A DNA stretch of 64,000 nucleotides from Rhodocyclaceae bacterium (GTDB taxonomy: Bacteria; Pseudomonadota; Gammaproteobacteria; Burkholderiales; CAIKXV01), in assembly GCA_020248265.1 (NCBI GenBank), contig JADCHX010000004.1, positions 539,473-603,472 on the forward strand, in the 5' to 3' direction. The translations under genes were made by a program, and so were the position numbers. How positions within the stretch are numbered: the first letter of the stretch is position 1; each line of letters begins with the position of its first letter. The notes beneath the pieces were generated by a model. That model saw only the letters and a program-made list of their open reading frames with translations, did no database searches and was not told the DNA's origin. Of this stretch, positions 41,382 to 50,597 are shown piece by piece.

Positions 41382-42674
41382 ATGAAGCATCCCCCGGCCA
41401 ACGTGCTGCCCGTGCTGCTGTGCGCAGCCCTCGCGATCGTGTCGCCCGCTGCGGCGAGCGCGTCCGCCACGTCCGCTGTCGCGGTTGCGTCGGCCGCGTC
41501 CGCCACGTCCGCCGCGTCCGCCGCGTCCGCTGCCGGGGGTGAGGGCACGCTGCGCGCCGCGGTCGACCGTGCCGCCCGGCTGGACCCGGTGGTACGCACG
41601 CTCGGTGCCCGCGCCGGCGAGGTCGATGCGAGCCGGGCCGTGGCGCAGGCGCTGTTTCCGGCCCCGCCGACCGCCGGTGCCAGCCTGCGCCGCGATCGTC
41701 CCGATCGGGATCTTGGGCTCAACGAACTGGAGTTCGAGGTCGGGTTGCCGCTGTGGCTGCCCGGGCAACGGGCATTGCGCCAGCGGCTGGCGGGCGACGA
41801 AGGCATGGAACGCGATGCGGCACTGGCCGATGCCCGGCTGCAGGTGGCCGGGCGGGTGCGCGAGTCGCTGTGGGCGCTGGCGTATGCCAGGCTGGACGAG
41901 TCGGCTGCAAGACGGCGGATCGAGACGGCCGAGCGCCTGACTGCCGATGTCGAGCGCCGCGTCGCCGCCGGCGTGCTCGCCCGCGCCGACCTGCTGCTCG
42001 CGCGGACGGAGGTGGCGAGTGCGCGCAGCCAGTTGATCGAGGCAGCATCGCGGGTGGAACAGGGGATGCACGCGTGGCGTGCGCTGGCTGGCGACAGCGT
42101 ACTGCCAGCGTCCTGGGTAGAGACCGCAGTCACGGACGAAGCAAGCACTCACCCTTTGCTGGTGGCCCTACGCGCCGGAGTCGATCTGGCTCGCTCCCGG
42201 CTGAAGCTTGCAAGCGAGTCGAACCGCGATCCGCCGGAACTCGGACTGCAGCATCGCAGCGACCGGGATATCCACGGCGCGGATTACCGCAACTCGGTAC
42301 GGGTCGCGCTGCGCATCCCGCTGGCGACCGATGCGCGCAACCAGCCGCGCGTCGCTGCTGCGAACACCGGGCTGGTACGCGCCGAATCCACGCTGCTGCA
42401 GCTTCAGCAGCGGCTCGAATCCGACCGTGCCCGCGCCGAGGCCGAACTGGCTGCGGCACGCGCGCAGGAAGCCAATGCCCGCGAGCGCCAGCGCGACGCG
42501 GCCGAGCATCTGTCGCTGGTGGCCAGAGCCTTCGATCTGGGCGAACTGTCGCTGGTGGCGATGCTGCGCGCGCTGTCGCTGGCCGACGAGGCGCAGGCCG
42601 ACCTCGACCGGCAGGTCGCCGCACGCAACCGCGCGATCGCCCGGATCAACCAGGCTGCCGGAGTGTTGCCATGA
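41382..42674 (+). CDS. Outer-membrane efflux protein, CzcC/CusC-like (TolC family)
   Basis: This 430-residue TolC-family factor has a signal peptide (LPVLLCAALAIVSPAAASA) and an Ala/Ser-rich low-complexity stretch (about 24-50). Two outer-membrane-efflux repeats follow, with coiled-coil helices (LESDRARAEAELAAARAQEA). GLRHxSD-like LQHRSDRDIHG lies near 288. It is the first gene of a tripartite heavy-metal pump. Its stop overlaps the adaptor start (ATGA). Confidence 0.88.
   Translation: MKHPPANVLPVLLCAALAIVSPAAASASATSAVAVASAASATSAASAASAAGGEGTLRAAVDRAARLDPVVRTLGARAGEVDASRAVAQALFPAPPTAGASLRRDRPDRDLGLNELEFEVGLPLWLPGQRALRQRLAGDEGMERDAALADARLQVAGRVRESLWALAYARLDESAARRRIETAERLTADVERRVAAGVLARADLLLARTEVASARSQLIEAASRVEQGMHAWRALAGDSVLPASWVETAVTDEASTHPLLVALRAGVDLARSRLKLASESNRDPPELGLQHRSDRDIHGADYRNSVRVALRIPLATDARNQPRVAAANTGLVRAESTLLQLQQRLESDRARAEAELAAARAQEANARERQRDAAEHLSLVARAFDLGELSLVAMLRALSLADEAQADLDRQVAARNRAIARINQAAGVLP
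41493..41528 (+). repeat. 9-bp tandem repeat coding for Ala/Ser tract
   Basis: Four units of GCCGCGTCC (one with CAC for CGC) lie in the N-terminal coding region of the TolC-family gene, preceded by more degenerate copies. They encode repeated Ala-Ser-Ala just after the signal peptide. Being in-frame, length changes would not break the gene. Confidence 0.7.
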
Positions 42675-44308
42675 AGTCTTCCCGGGTTCGTGCGATGCGT
42701 GTCCTGCAGGCCTCGGCGCTGGGCCTGCTGCTGACCTCGAGCGTCCCGCTGCGGGCCCATTCCGAGGCGGCACCCGCGGCCTCAGGTGCGGTTGCAGCGT
42801 CTGTCCTGGAGCCGCGCGTGGAGGCGGCATCCACCGATGTCGAACTGCTCGGCATCGTCGAAGGCAGCCGTCTGGTCGTCCATGTCGACCGTTTCGCGAC
42901 CAACGAGCCCATCGACGGTGCGAAGCTGTCGCTGGAGCGCAACGGAACATCGTTCGACGGAAAGCCGATCGGCGAGGGCGCCTACCTGTTCGAACTGCCC
43001 TGGCTGTCGACGCCCGGTTCGCACGAGCTGCTGTTCACGCTGGTCGCCGGCGACCTGTCGGACCTGCTCATCGGAACGCTCGAAATCCCCGGGCCGGATG
43101 CGCGCGCCGGCACTGGAGCGGGCAGCGTGCCAGTACCGTTGCTGTCCGCACTGGCCGCGCTGCTCGCCCTCGCGCTGATCATCCGCTCGGCGCGCCGCCG
43201 GCGCCAGTCGGGCGCCCTCGCTGCGCTGCTGCTGGCCGGCTGCGCGATGGTCTTGCCGGAAGGCCCGGCGCAGGCCCATGAATCGGCACCGGCGCCGGCG
43301 ACCGGCAGCCCGAAGCAGCCCTCGCGGTTGCCCGACGCCAGCGTGTTCGTGCCGATGCCTGCGCAGCGGGCGATCGGCCTGCGCACGCAACTGACCCGGA
43401 TGTCGACCGCGCCAGTGTCGATGGAGCTCACGGGTACCGTGGTGGCCGATCCGCGTGCGAGCGGACTCGTCCAGGCACCGGTATCGGGCCGCATCGAGCC
43501 GGGTCCGGACGGCCTGCCACATGCCGGGCAGCGCGTCGCGCGCGGTGCGGTGCTCGCATGGCTGGTGCCGACGGTCGGCGTGGTCGAGCGCTCCGCCCGG
43601 CAGGCCGAGCTGGCCGACCTCGACGCGCGCATCGAGATCGCACGCGCGCGCAGCGAACGCTACCAGCAGCTGACCGGCAGCATCCCGCAGCGCGACATCG
43701 ATGCTGCGCGCACCGAGGCTGCCGCGCTGGTGCAGCGGCGAAGCGCGATGGCGTCCGGGCTGTCCAGCCGAATCGCCCTGGTGGCGCCGGTATCCGGCCT
43801 GGTGTCGACCGCAGACGCCGCAAGCGGACAGGTGGTCGATGCCCGCGACCTGCTGTTTCGCATCGTCGATCCCGGGCGGCTGATGGTCGAGGCGCTCGGC
43901 TACGATGCGTCGCTCGCCACAGGCATCACCGGCGGCAGCGCGCTCACCGCCGACGGGCGCGCGATCGCGCTTGTCTGGGTAGGTGCCGCCGGCCAGTTGC
44001 GCGAGCAGGCGCTGCCGCTGCTGTTTCGCGTCGGCGCGGGCGCGCCGGCGCTGGTCGTCGGCGAGCGGTTGCGGGTGATCGCGGCGACGCGCGACATGCG
44101 CACCGGCATCGTGCTGCCGGCTGCGAGCCTGGTGCGCGCCGCGAACGGCGAACCGGTCGTCTGGGTACAGTCTTCGGCCGAACGCTTCATGCCCACGCGG
44201 GTGACCGCGCAGGTCCTCGATGCCGATCGCATCGTGGTCAGCGCCGGACTGCAGCCCGAGCAGCGGGTCGTCACCGCATCGGCCAGCCTGCTCGCGCAGA
44301 TCCGCTGA
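42671..44308 (+). CDS. RND periplasmic adaptor with extra N-terminal membrane-anchored domain
   Basis: The C-terminal half (about 215-545) is a HlyD/CzcB/CusB-type adaptor: VSMELTGTVVADPRASGLVQ, then PVSGRIEP, a helical hairpin, APVSGLVSTADAASGQVV and VDPGRLMVEALGYD. It is preceded by a signal peptide (about 10-32) and a roughly 90-residue beta-like domain (DVELLGIVEG to LIGTLEIPG). A transmembrane helix (VPLLSALAALLALALIIRS) comes next. A second signal-like stretch ends in LLLAGCAMVLPEGPAQAHE. The product, 545 residues, looks like two ancestral proteins fused. Start at 42671 overlaps the upstream stop. Confidence 0.82.
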   Translation: MKSSRVRAMRVLQASALGLLLTSSVPLRAHSEAAPAASGAVAASVLEPRVEAASTDVELLGIVEGSRLVVHVDRFATNEPIDGAKLSLERNGTSFDGKPIGEGAYLFELPWLSTPGSHELLFTLVAGDLSDLLIGTLEIPGPDARAGTGAGSVPVPLLSALAALLALALIIRSARRRRQSGALAALLLAGCAMVLPEGPAQAHESAPAPATGSPKQPSRLPDASVFVPMPAQRAIGLRTQLTRMSTAPVSMELTGTVVADPRASGLVQAPVSGRIEPGPDGLPHAGQRVARGAVLAWLVPTVGVVERSARQAELADLDARIEIARARSERYQQLTGSIPQRDIDAARTEAAALVQRRSAMASGLSSRIALVAPVSGLVSTADAASGQVVDARDLLFRIVDPGRLMVEALGYDASLATGITGGSALTADGRAIALVWVGAAGQLREQALPLLFRVGAGAPALVVGERLRVIAATRDMRTGIVLPAASLVRAANGEPVVWVQSSAERFMPTRVTAQVLDADRIVVSAGLQPEQRVVTASASLLAQIR

Positions 44309-44318
44309 GCGCCCGCCC

Positions 44319-47300
44319 ATGTTCGACGCCCTGATCCAGGCCAGCCTGCGCCAGCGACTGTTCGTGCTGGTGTTCGCGCTGGTGCTGACCATAGCCGGCC
44401 TGCTCACGTTACGCGAGTTGCCGGTCGACGTCTTCCCCGACCTGAACCGGCCGACGGTGACGTTGATGACCGAGGCCGAGGGCATGGCTCCGGAAGAGGT
44501 CGAGCAGCGGGTCAGCTTCCCGCTGGAGACCGCGTTCGGCGGGCTTCCCGGCGTGCTGCGGGTGCGCTCGGTGTCCAGTGCCGGGCTGTCCATCGTCTAC
44601 GTCGAGTTCGACTGGGGCACCGACATCTACCGCAACCGCCAGCTGGTGGCCGAACGCCTGGGTACCGTGGCGAGCCAGCTGCCGCCGCGCGTGGTGCCGG
44701 TGCTCGGGCCGGTCGCCTCGATCATGGGCCAGGTGATGCTGGTCGCGCTGCAGGGCGAACCCGGCAAGGCCGACGCGATGCAGGTACGGGAGGCCGCCGA
44801 CTGGATCGTGCGTCCTCGGCTGCTGACCATCCCCGGCGTGGCGCAGGTGATCGCGATCGGTGGCGAGGTGCGACAGTACCGGATCACCCCCGACACGCGC
44901 CGCATGCGCGACCTCGGGGTCCGCCTGGCGGACATCGAGGCGGCTGCCGGCGGCTTCGCCACCAACACCAGCGGCGGATTCGTCGATCGGGGTGCGCGCG
45001 AGGTGATGCTGCGCAACGTCACCCGCACCACCTCGCTCGAGGACCTGGCGATGCTGCCGGTGGCGGTACGCAACGGCACGCCGGTACTGCTGCGCCAGGT
45101 GGCCGAGATCGGGTTCTCGGCGCGGACCCGGCGCGGCGATGCCGGCTACGGCGGCGAGCCGGCGGTGATCCTGTCGGTGGAGAAGCAGCCGCAGGTGGAT
45201 ACCGTCAGGCTCACCGCGCAGGTCGAGCAGGCGCTGGCCGAGCTCGGTCGGTCGCTGCCGGCCGGCGTGCAGGTGAAGAGCGTGCTGTTCAGGCAGGCCG
45301 ACTTCATCGACCGTGCGATCGGCAACGTCGAGCGGGTGATGGTCGAGGCCGCGCTGGCGGTGCTGATCGTGCTGTTCGCCTTCCTGCTCAACGTACGCAC
45401 CACGGCGATCTCGCTGGTGGCGATCCCGCTGTCGCTGCTGGTCACCGTACTGGTGTTCCACGTGCTGGGGCTGTCGATCAACACGATGACGCTCGGCGGC
45501 ATCGCGATCGCGATCGGGGAACTGGTCGACGATGCGATCGTCGATGTCGAGAACGTGCTGCGCCGGCTGCGCGAGAACCGCATGCTCGCCAGCCCGCGGC
45601 CCGCGCTCGAGGTGGTCGGCGCCGCGTCGGTCGAGATCCGGTCGTCGATCGTGTACGCGACTGCAGTCGTCGTACTCGTGTTCCTGCCGCTGTTCGCGCT
45701 GTCGGGCATCGAGGGCCGGCTGTTCACGCCGCTGGGCATCGCCTACGTGATGTCCATCCTGGCCAGCCTGCTGGTCGCCGTGACGGTGACGCCCGTGCTC
45801 TGCTACCTGCTGCTTGCCCGGGGCAGCCTGCTCCATGCAGGAGGAGCGGCCGCTGCAGCGGGCGTGGCGGATGCGGCAGGCGAGCCGCAGGCCATGCGCC
45901 CGGAGCATGGCGACAGTCCGCTGGTGCGGCGACTCAAGGCCTGGGATCGGCGTGCGCTCGACTGGTCCTTCGACCGCCAACTGCCGGTGCTGGGAATCGC
46001 GACCGCGCTGGTGGTGGCGGCGCTCGCCACCGTGCCCTGGTTCGCCCGGTCGTTCCTGCCGCAGTTCAACGAGGGCACCCTGACCATCAACCTGCTGCTC
46101 GATCCGGGTACGTCACTCACCGAGTCGAACCGCGTCGGCGTGCTCGCCGAGCGCCTGCTGCTGCAGGTGCCGGAGGTGCGCCAGGTCGGGCGGCGCACCG
46201 GGCGCGCGGAACTCGACGAGCATGCCGAGGGCGTACACTCGTCCGAGATCGAAGTCGACCTGGAGCCATCGTCGCGCAGTCGTGCGCAGGTGGTCGCAGA
46301 TATCCGGGCACGGCTCGCCGTCCTCCCGGTGTCGGCCAACATCGGCCAGCCGATCTCGCACCGGCTGGACCACCTGCTGTCGGGCATCCGGGCGGAAGTG
46401 GCGGTGAAGATCTTCGGCGATGACCTCGACACGCTCAGTGCGCTGGCCACCCAGGTGCAGACCCGGCTGTCGGCGGTGCCCGGGCTGGTCGACCTGCAGA
46501 CCGAGAAGCAGGTGCGGGTTGCGCAGCAGCGCGTACGCATAGACCCGCAGCGCGCAGCTGCCTACGGCATCGCGCCGGCGGAGGTCGCGCGCAGGCTGCA
46601 GGCGATGGCCAATGGCGAAGTGCTGTCGCAGGTCAACGACGGCGTGCGTCGGTTCGACGTCGTGCTGCGGCTGGCCGACGCCGACCGCTCGCTGGAAGGG
46701 CTGGCGTCCCTGCCGGTGGACACGCCATCCGGGCCGGTGCCGCTCGGCCGTCTGGCGACCATCGAGGATGGCGACGGCCCGAACCAGGTCGGACGCGAGA
46801 GCGCGCGGCGCAGGATCGTGGTGTTCGCCAACACCAGCGGCCGCGACACGTCCGCGATCATCGCGGCGGTACGGGCCGAACTGGATGCGGTGCAGATGCC
46901 CGAGGGCTATTTCACCGTCCTCGAGGGGCAGTTCCAGGCGCAGGAGGCCGCGTCGCGGCGTATCGCGGTGCTGGCGCTGGTGTCGCTGCTGCTGGTGTAT
47001 TCGGTGCTGTACAGCCGCTACCGCTCGGCGGCGCTGGCCGCGATCGTGATGGCCAACGTGCCGATGGCGATGGTGGGCGGCATCGTGGCGCTGTGGATCT
47101 CCGGCGGCGAGCTTTCGATCGCCAGCCTGGTCGGTTTCGTCACCCTGGCAGGCATCGCCGCGCGTAACGGCATCCTGAAGATCAGCCACTACGTCAACCT
47201 GGCGCTGTACGAGGGCGAGGTGTTCGGGCGTGCACTCGTGATGCGCGGCAGCCTGGAGCGCCTGACGCCGGTTCTGATGACCGCCCTGACTGCGGCCGTC

Positions 47301-47492
47301 GCGCTGTCGCCGCTGCTGTTCGGCGCCGATGACCCAGGCAAGGAGATCCTGCATCCGGTCGCGGTGGTGATCTTCGGCGGGCTGGTCAGCTCGACACTGC
47401 TCGACACGCTGGTCACGCCGGTGATGTTCCTGCGCTGGGGCCGACGGCCGCTGGAACGGCTGCTCGACACTGCACGCGACACGCGATTCTGA
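44319..47492 (+). CDS. Heavy-metal efflux RND pump, CzcA/CusA family
   Basis: This 1057-residue HME-RND transporter has twelve membrane helices and two large periplasmic loops. It starts MFDALIQASLRQRLFVLVFA and contains ELPVDVFPDLNRPTV and GLPGVLRVRSVSSAGLS. The TM4 proton-relay region reads GGIAIAIGELVDDAIVDVEN (about 392-411). That differs from both the CzcA (DFG...D) and CusA versions, so the exported metal cannot be named. The start is 10 bp after the adaptor. The pump should export metal ions from periplasm to outside through the TolC-like partner. Confidence 0.92.
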   Translation: MFDALIQASLRQRLFVLVFALVLTIAGLLTLRELPVDVFPDLNRPTVTLMTEAEGMAPEEVEQRVSFPLETAFGGLPGVLRVRSVSSAGLSIVYVEFDWGTDIYRNRQLVAERLGTVASQLPPRVVPVLGPVASIMGQVMLVALQGEPGKADAMQVREAADWIVRPRLLTIPGVAQVIAIGGEVRQYRITPDTRRMRDLGVRLADIEAAAGGFATNTSGGFVDRGAREVMLRNVTRTTSLEDLAMLPVAVRNGTPVLLRQVAEIGFSARTRRGDAGYGGEPAVILSVEKQPQVDTVRLTAQVEQALAELGRSLPAGVQVKSVLFRQADFIDRAIGNVERVMVEAALAVLIVLFAFLLNVRTTAISLVAIPLSLLVTVLVFHVLGLSINTMTLGGIAIAIGELVDDAIVDVENVLRRLRENRMLASPRPALEVVGAASVEIRSSIVYATAVVVLVFLPLFALSGIEGRLFTPLGIAYVMSILASLLVAVTVTPVLCYLLLARGSLLHAGGAAAAAGVADAAGEPQAMRPEHGDSPLVRRLKAWDRRALDWSFDRQLPVLGIATALVVAALATVPWFARSFLPQFNEGTLTINLLLDPGTSLTESNRVGVLAERLLLQVPEVRQVGRRTGRAELDEHAEGVHSSEIEVDLEPSSRSRAQVVADIRARLAVLPVSANIGQPISHRLDHLLSGIRAEVAVKIFGDDLDTLSALATQVQTRLSAVPGLVDLQTEKQVRVAQQRVRIDPQRAAAYGIAPAEVARRLQAMANGEVLSQVNDGVRRFDVVLRLADADRSLEGLASLPVDTPSGPVPLGRLATIEDGDGPNQVGRESARRRIVVFANTSGRDTSAIIAAVRAELDAVQMPEGYFTVLEGQFQAQEAASRRIAVLALVSLLLVYSVLYSRYRSAALAAIVMANVPMAMVGGIVALWISGGELSIASLVGFVTLAGIAARNGILKISHYVNLALYEGEVFGRALVMRGSLERLTPVLMTALTAAVALSPLLFGADDPGKEILHPVAVVIFGGLVSSTLLDTLVTPVMFLRWGRRPLERLLDTARDTRF

Positions 47493-47533
47493 ACCCGCGA
47501 CGCAGTACTTCCGAACCTTGAAGGAGGACGACC

Positions 47534-47947
47534 ATGGACAGACGCAACATGACGATCGCGCTGGCTGCCTTGCTGCTGCATCGGCCCGCGCTTGCCCATA
47601 CGAATGCCGAGCTCGCGAACCAGCGCGGGCCGCAGGGTGGTCAGATGCGCGCTACCGCGACGCTGCACCTCGAACTCGTGGGCCGCGCGGATGAACTACT
47701 GCTGTACGTGTACGGCCACGATGACAGGCCGGTGGCGACAAAGGGTGCTGCCGGTCGCGCTACCCTGCTGCTCGGGGCCGATCGCAGCGAGCTCGTGCTG
47801 GAGCCGTTCGGCACGAACGGCCTGCGCGCTGTCGGCAAGGTCGTGCCCGATCCGAAGCTGCGCGTGGTGGTATCGCTGAGCCTGCCCGGCGGCAAGCCGC
47901 AGCAGGAACGCTTCGAACCGTTCCGGCCGCTGGTGGTCAGGAAGTAG
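47534..47947 (+). CDS. Hypothetical periplasmic protein in the efflux locus
   Basis: This 137-residue protein has a signal peptide (IALAALLLHRPALA) followed by His-Thr. A beta-rich domain follows (GGQMRATATLHLELVGRADE, then LLYVYGHDDRPVATKGAAG). A strong AAGGAGG precedes the ATG, and it starts 41 bp after the RND gene, so it is probably co-transcribed. Similar small proteins accompany czc/cus-type pumps. A periplasmic metal-binding or accessory role is inferred only. Confidence 0.7.
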   Translation: MDRRNMTIALAALLLHRPALAHTNAELANQRGPQGGQMRATATLHLELVGRADELLLYVYGHDDRPVATKGAAGRATLLLGADRSELVLEPFGTNGLRAVGKVVPDPKLRVVVSLSLPGGKPQQERFEPFRPLVVRK

Positions 47948-48291
47948 CCTGCGAACACCCGCTGGCGCAGGCGCAGTCCATGGCTGTTGCGATGTCGGCG
48001 CAGTTGCCTCCAAGCAGAAGAAGATGACCCGCACTTCGTCACGCATGCCCTCCGCTGCATTGACCCTCGCGGCATCGGTGCTCGCGGGCGAGATCATCAA
48101 GGCACGGGAGGCGGAGATCGCCTGGATGCAGGCCTGGCTGAAGAAGCGCGGTCGGTAGCGCGTCGGCCGTCGGCAGACGTACAGGCGAGCACCTTCTGCG
48201 TGACCCTGCTGACGCTGAAGGGCCTCTGCTAAGCTTGACCGCTGTCCGACAGTCCGTCCATCGGACCGCCCCGCCAGCCCAGAGGATTCCG
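47948..48291. other. Gene-poor stretch with a decayed gene
   Basis: This 344-bp stretch has only the DUF305-like fragment described separately. No terminator, promoter or RNA was recognised in the rest. Confidence 0.5.
48024..48158 (+). pseudogene. DUF305 C-terminal remnant
   Basis: A 44-codon frame ends LAGEIIKAREAEIAWMQAWL plus a short basic tail. That closely resembles the last 25 or so residues of DUF305 proteins (AxxIIxxQxxEIxxMxxWL), which occur beside copper and other metal-resistance genes. The catalytic-looking His/Met-rich body of DUF305 is missing, and nothing upstream restores it. It is probably a leftover of a deleted efflux-locus gene. Confidence 0.55.
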
Positions 48292-49296
48292 ATGCGTCTT
48301 CCATGTCTCAACGCCTGGTCCAGGCAGCCTGGCCGCCAATGGCTCGCGGCTGCGATGCTGCTGCTCGCCGCCGGTACCGGGGCTGCGGCCGGTTACCCGG
48401 ATCGTCCGATCCGGTTGATCATGGGGTTTCCACCCGGAAGCACGGTGGACATCCTGGCCCGCCCCGTCGCGCAGCGGCTGTCGGAGGCGTTCGGACAGCC
48501 GGTGATCGTGGACAACCGGTCCGGTGCCACCGGCATCATCGCGAACGAGCTGGTGGCGCGGGCACAGCCCGACGGCTACACCCTGCTGGCCGCGCCCAGT
48601 TCGTCGCTGACCAGCACGCCGCACCTGGCGGCCAGGCTGCCCTACGATGCGCTGCGCGATTTCGTCGCGGTGGCGCAGTTGAGCGCATTCGGTTACGTGC
48701 TGGTGGTCAACCCCGCGGTACCCGCGAAGAACCTGCGCGAACTGATGGCCCTGGCCAACACCCGTCCCGACGGACTGACCTACGGTTCGTCCGGTACGGG
48801 CAGCGGTTTCCACCTGGCCGGCGAGCTGTTCCAGCGGCTGGGCAAGGTGAAGCTGCTGCACGTGCCGTACAAGGGCGGGCCGCCCGGCGTCACCGACCTC
48901 ATGGCGGGCCGGATCGACTTCATGTTCTACAGCCTCGCCGTGATCCATCCGCAGATCCGCGCCGGCAAGCTGAGGGTGATCGCCGTCACCGCCCCCCAGC
49001 GTGATCCGCTGCTGCCCGACGTGCCGACGATGGCCGAGGGTGGCGTACCGGGCTACGAGGCAACCGGGTGGCACGGCATCTTCGCGCCCGGGGGTACGCC
49101 GCGCGCGGTGGTCGGGCGCCTGAATGCTGAGGTGATTCGTATCCTCGGGCTGCCCGATGTGCGCGACATCTGGGCACAGCAGGGCATGGGCATCACCAGC
49201 GCCGACCCGGCACGCCTGGCGCAGCGGATGCGCGATGACTACGAGTTCTACGGCAAGCTCATCCGGGCTGCGGGCATCAAGAGCGACGGCAGCTGA
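48292..49296 (+). CDS. Bug/TctC-type periplasmic solute receptor 1
   Basis: This 334-residue protein has a signal peptide (WLAAAMLLLAAGTGAAAGYP) and the TctC/Bug pattern: YPDRPIRLIMGFPPGSTVDI, QPVIVDNRSGATG, DGYTLL, YGSSGTGSGFHLAGELF, VPYKGGPPGVTDLMAG and LLPDVPTMAEGG. Such receptors bind small carboxylates for tripartite tricarboxylate transporters. No TctA/TctB genes are near, as is common for these orphan receptors. The start at 48292 has AGAGGA upstream. The ligand is unknown. Confidence 0.9.
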   Translation: MRLPCLNAWSRQPGRQWLAAAMLLLAAGTGAAAGYPDRPIRLIMGFPPGSTVDILARPVAQRLSEAFGQPVIVDNRSGATGIIANELVARAQPDGYTLLAAPSSSLTSTPHLAARLPYDALRDFVAVAQLSAFGYVLVVNPAVPAKNLRELMALANTRPDGLTYGSSGTGSGFHLAGELFQRLGKVKLLHVPYKGGPPGVTDLMAGRIDFMFYSLAVIHPQIRAGKLRVIAVTAPQRDPLLPDVPTMAEGGVPGYEATGWHGIFAPGGTPRAVVGRLNAEVIRILGLPDVRDIWAQQGMGITSADPARLAQRMRDDYEFYGKLIRAAGIKSDGS

Positions 49297-49340
49297 GCGC
49301 TGCCCGACATCCCGCCCACCTTTTTCGCGCAGGAGTTCAG

Positions 49341-49901
49341 ATGTCGCACTGGTTCCAGTATTTCCCCGCGCAGTTCATGTGGTCGCAGGGCGTGATGTCT
49401 GCGATCGAGATGATCCCGTTCGGCGCCGCCGCGATGGGGGAGATCGACCAGGTCGGCCAGCGGCTGCGTGAGCGCATCGGCGACAACGAGGCCTGGGGCG
49501 GTCATTTCGATTACCACGAGTCGTGTATCCGGTGCCGCCGCGAGATCGAGAGCGGGGGCACGCGGGTGTCGGCGCCGTACTTCCACCTGCTCTGGGTCCT
49601 TGGCGTGTCCGACATGGATGCGGCGATGAAGAAGCTCGAGCAGTTCCGGCTGGCCGGCGTCGCGGAGCGCAACTCATGCCCGTTCCTGTGCGTGCACGGC
49701 GAGAACGACACCATCGTGCCGGTCGACTATGCGCGCAGGCTGTTCTCCGCCGTCGGCGCGACGGACAAGACGCTGCATGTCTTCGATGCCGACGAAGGCG
49801 GCAGCGAGCATTGCCAGGGCGACAACCGCATCCTCGGCGCCACGTTCGTTGCGGACTGGCTCTCGGACCGGCTGGTCAAGGGGCGTGCCATCGTCGGGTG
49901 A
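49341..49901 (+). pseudogene. Internally deleted alpha/beta hydrolase
   Basis: The C-terminal third matches alpha/beta hydrolases of the FrsA/dihydropseudooxynicotine-hydrolase type. It has PFLCVHGENDTIVPVDYARRL with the acid Asp, and GGSEHCQGDN with the catalytic His. The N-terminal 60 residues look like the cap start. The middle, where the nucleophile elbow GxSxG should be, is absent: the 186-residue product has no GxSxG and is about 150-200 residues shorter than relatives. A good ribosome-binding site (GGAG) remains, so it may still be translated, but it should be catalytically dead. Confidence 0.6.
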
Positions 49902-49925
49902 CCTGCCGCCGCCTGACACCGTCGA

Positions 49926-50597
49926 TCATCTCGGCGGAGCCTCGCGACGGGTCAGTTCGAGATAGCGCAGCCTCAGCTCGTTGTACTTGACTCGCAGGGA
50001 TTCCTGTTCGCTGCGGCGCTGGGAAATCTTGCGTTCGGTCTCGGCGGCTTCGCTGGAAATACGAATGACGTCGTCAGTGAGCTGCTGAGGCACCGGCTTG
50101 CCGGCCTTCTGGGTGGTTTCGAGGCGGCGCCGGATATCGGCTTCGCTCGAGCGTATCTGCTTGAGATAGGTCTCGAGTCCCAGGATGGTAAGGTCGAGTT
50201 GGCCGAGGTCGCGATCGCGGCGGGCATCGATCTCGCGCTCGCTGGTGTAGGAGTTAAGCAGGGCCTCGTCGCGCTTGCGCTGCGCAGCACGTTCCTGTTC
50301 CTCGGATCTTCGGCGGGTGTCTTCTTCCTGCTTGAGGCGCACGGCTTCGCCCCCGAGAGTCCCATCGCTCTTCTTGACCGTCATGCCGCGGGCATTGAGT
50401 TCCCGCGTCGGGTTGTTGGCGAACTCTGGCGGTACGGTGTAGCCGCAGCCCACCTGGCGCCCATTGCTGTCGCTCCAGCAGATGATGCCGCTCGTCCTGC
50501 TGCCAGGCGGCGAGGCAGCCGCGACAGATCCGGGAATCGAGGATCCGAGCATCAGGCCGCAGGCAAGGGCCGGCAGCAGGTTGAACATGCGAGGCAT
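49926..50597 (-). CDS. Hypothetical secreted coiled-coil protein
   Basis: This 223-residue product has a signal peptide (LLPALACGLMLGSSIPGSVAA). A small Cys-containing N-terminal module follows (IICWSDSNGRQVGCGY, two cysteines that could form a disulphide). A long charged helical region with heptad-like pattern runs from about residue 85 to the end. I recognise no function, though the first module recalls DUF4124-like domains. It starts directly at the pyrE stop on the same strand, so it is probably co-transcribed. Confidence 0.75.
   Translation of the reverse strand: MPRMFNLLPALACGLMLGSSIPGSVAAASPPGSRTSGIICWSDSNGRQVGCGYTVPPEFANNPTRELNARGMTVKKSDGTLGGEAVRLKQEEDTRRRSEEQERAAQRKRDEALLNSYTSEREIDARRDRDLGQLDLTILGLETYLKQIRSSEADIRRRLETTQKAGKPVPQQLTDDVIRISSEAAETERKISQRRSEQESLRVKYNELRLRYLELTRREAPPR

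Noticed and set aside
41753-42670. Upstream extension of the RND adaptor to 851 residues
   Set aside because: It overlaps the TolC-family gene out of frame; the adaptor signal peptide begins at 42671.
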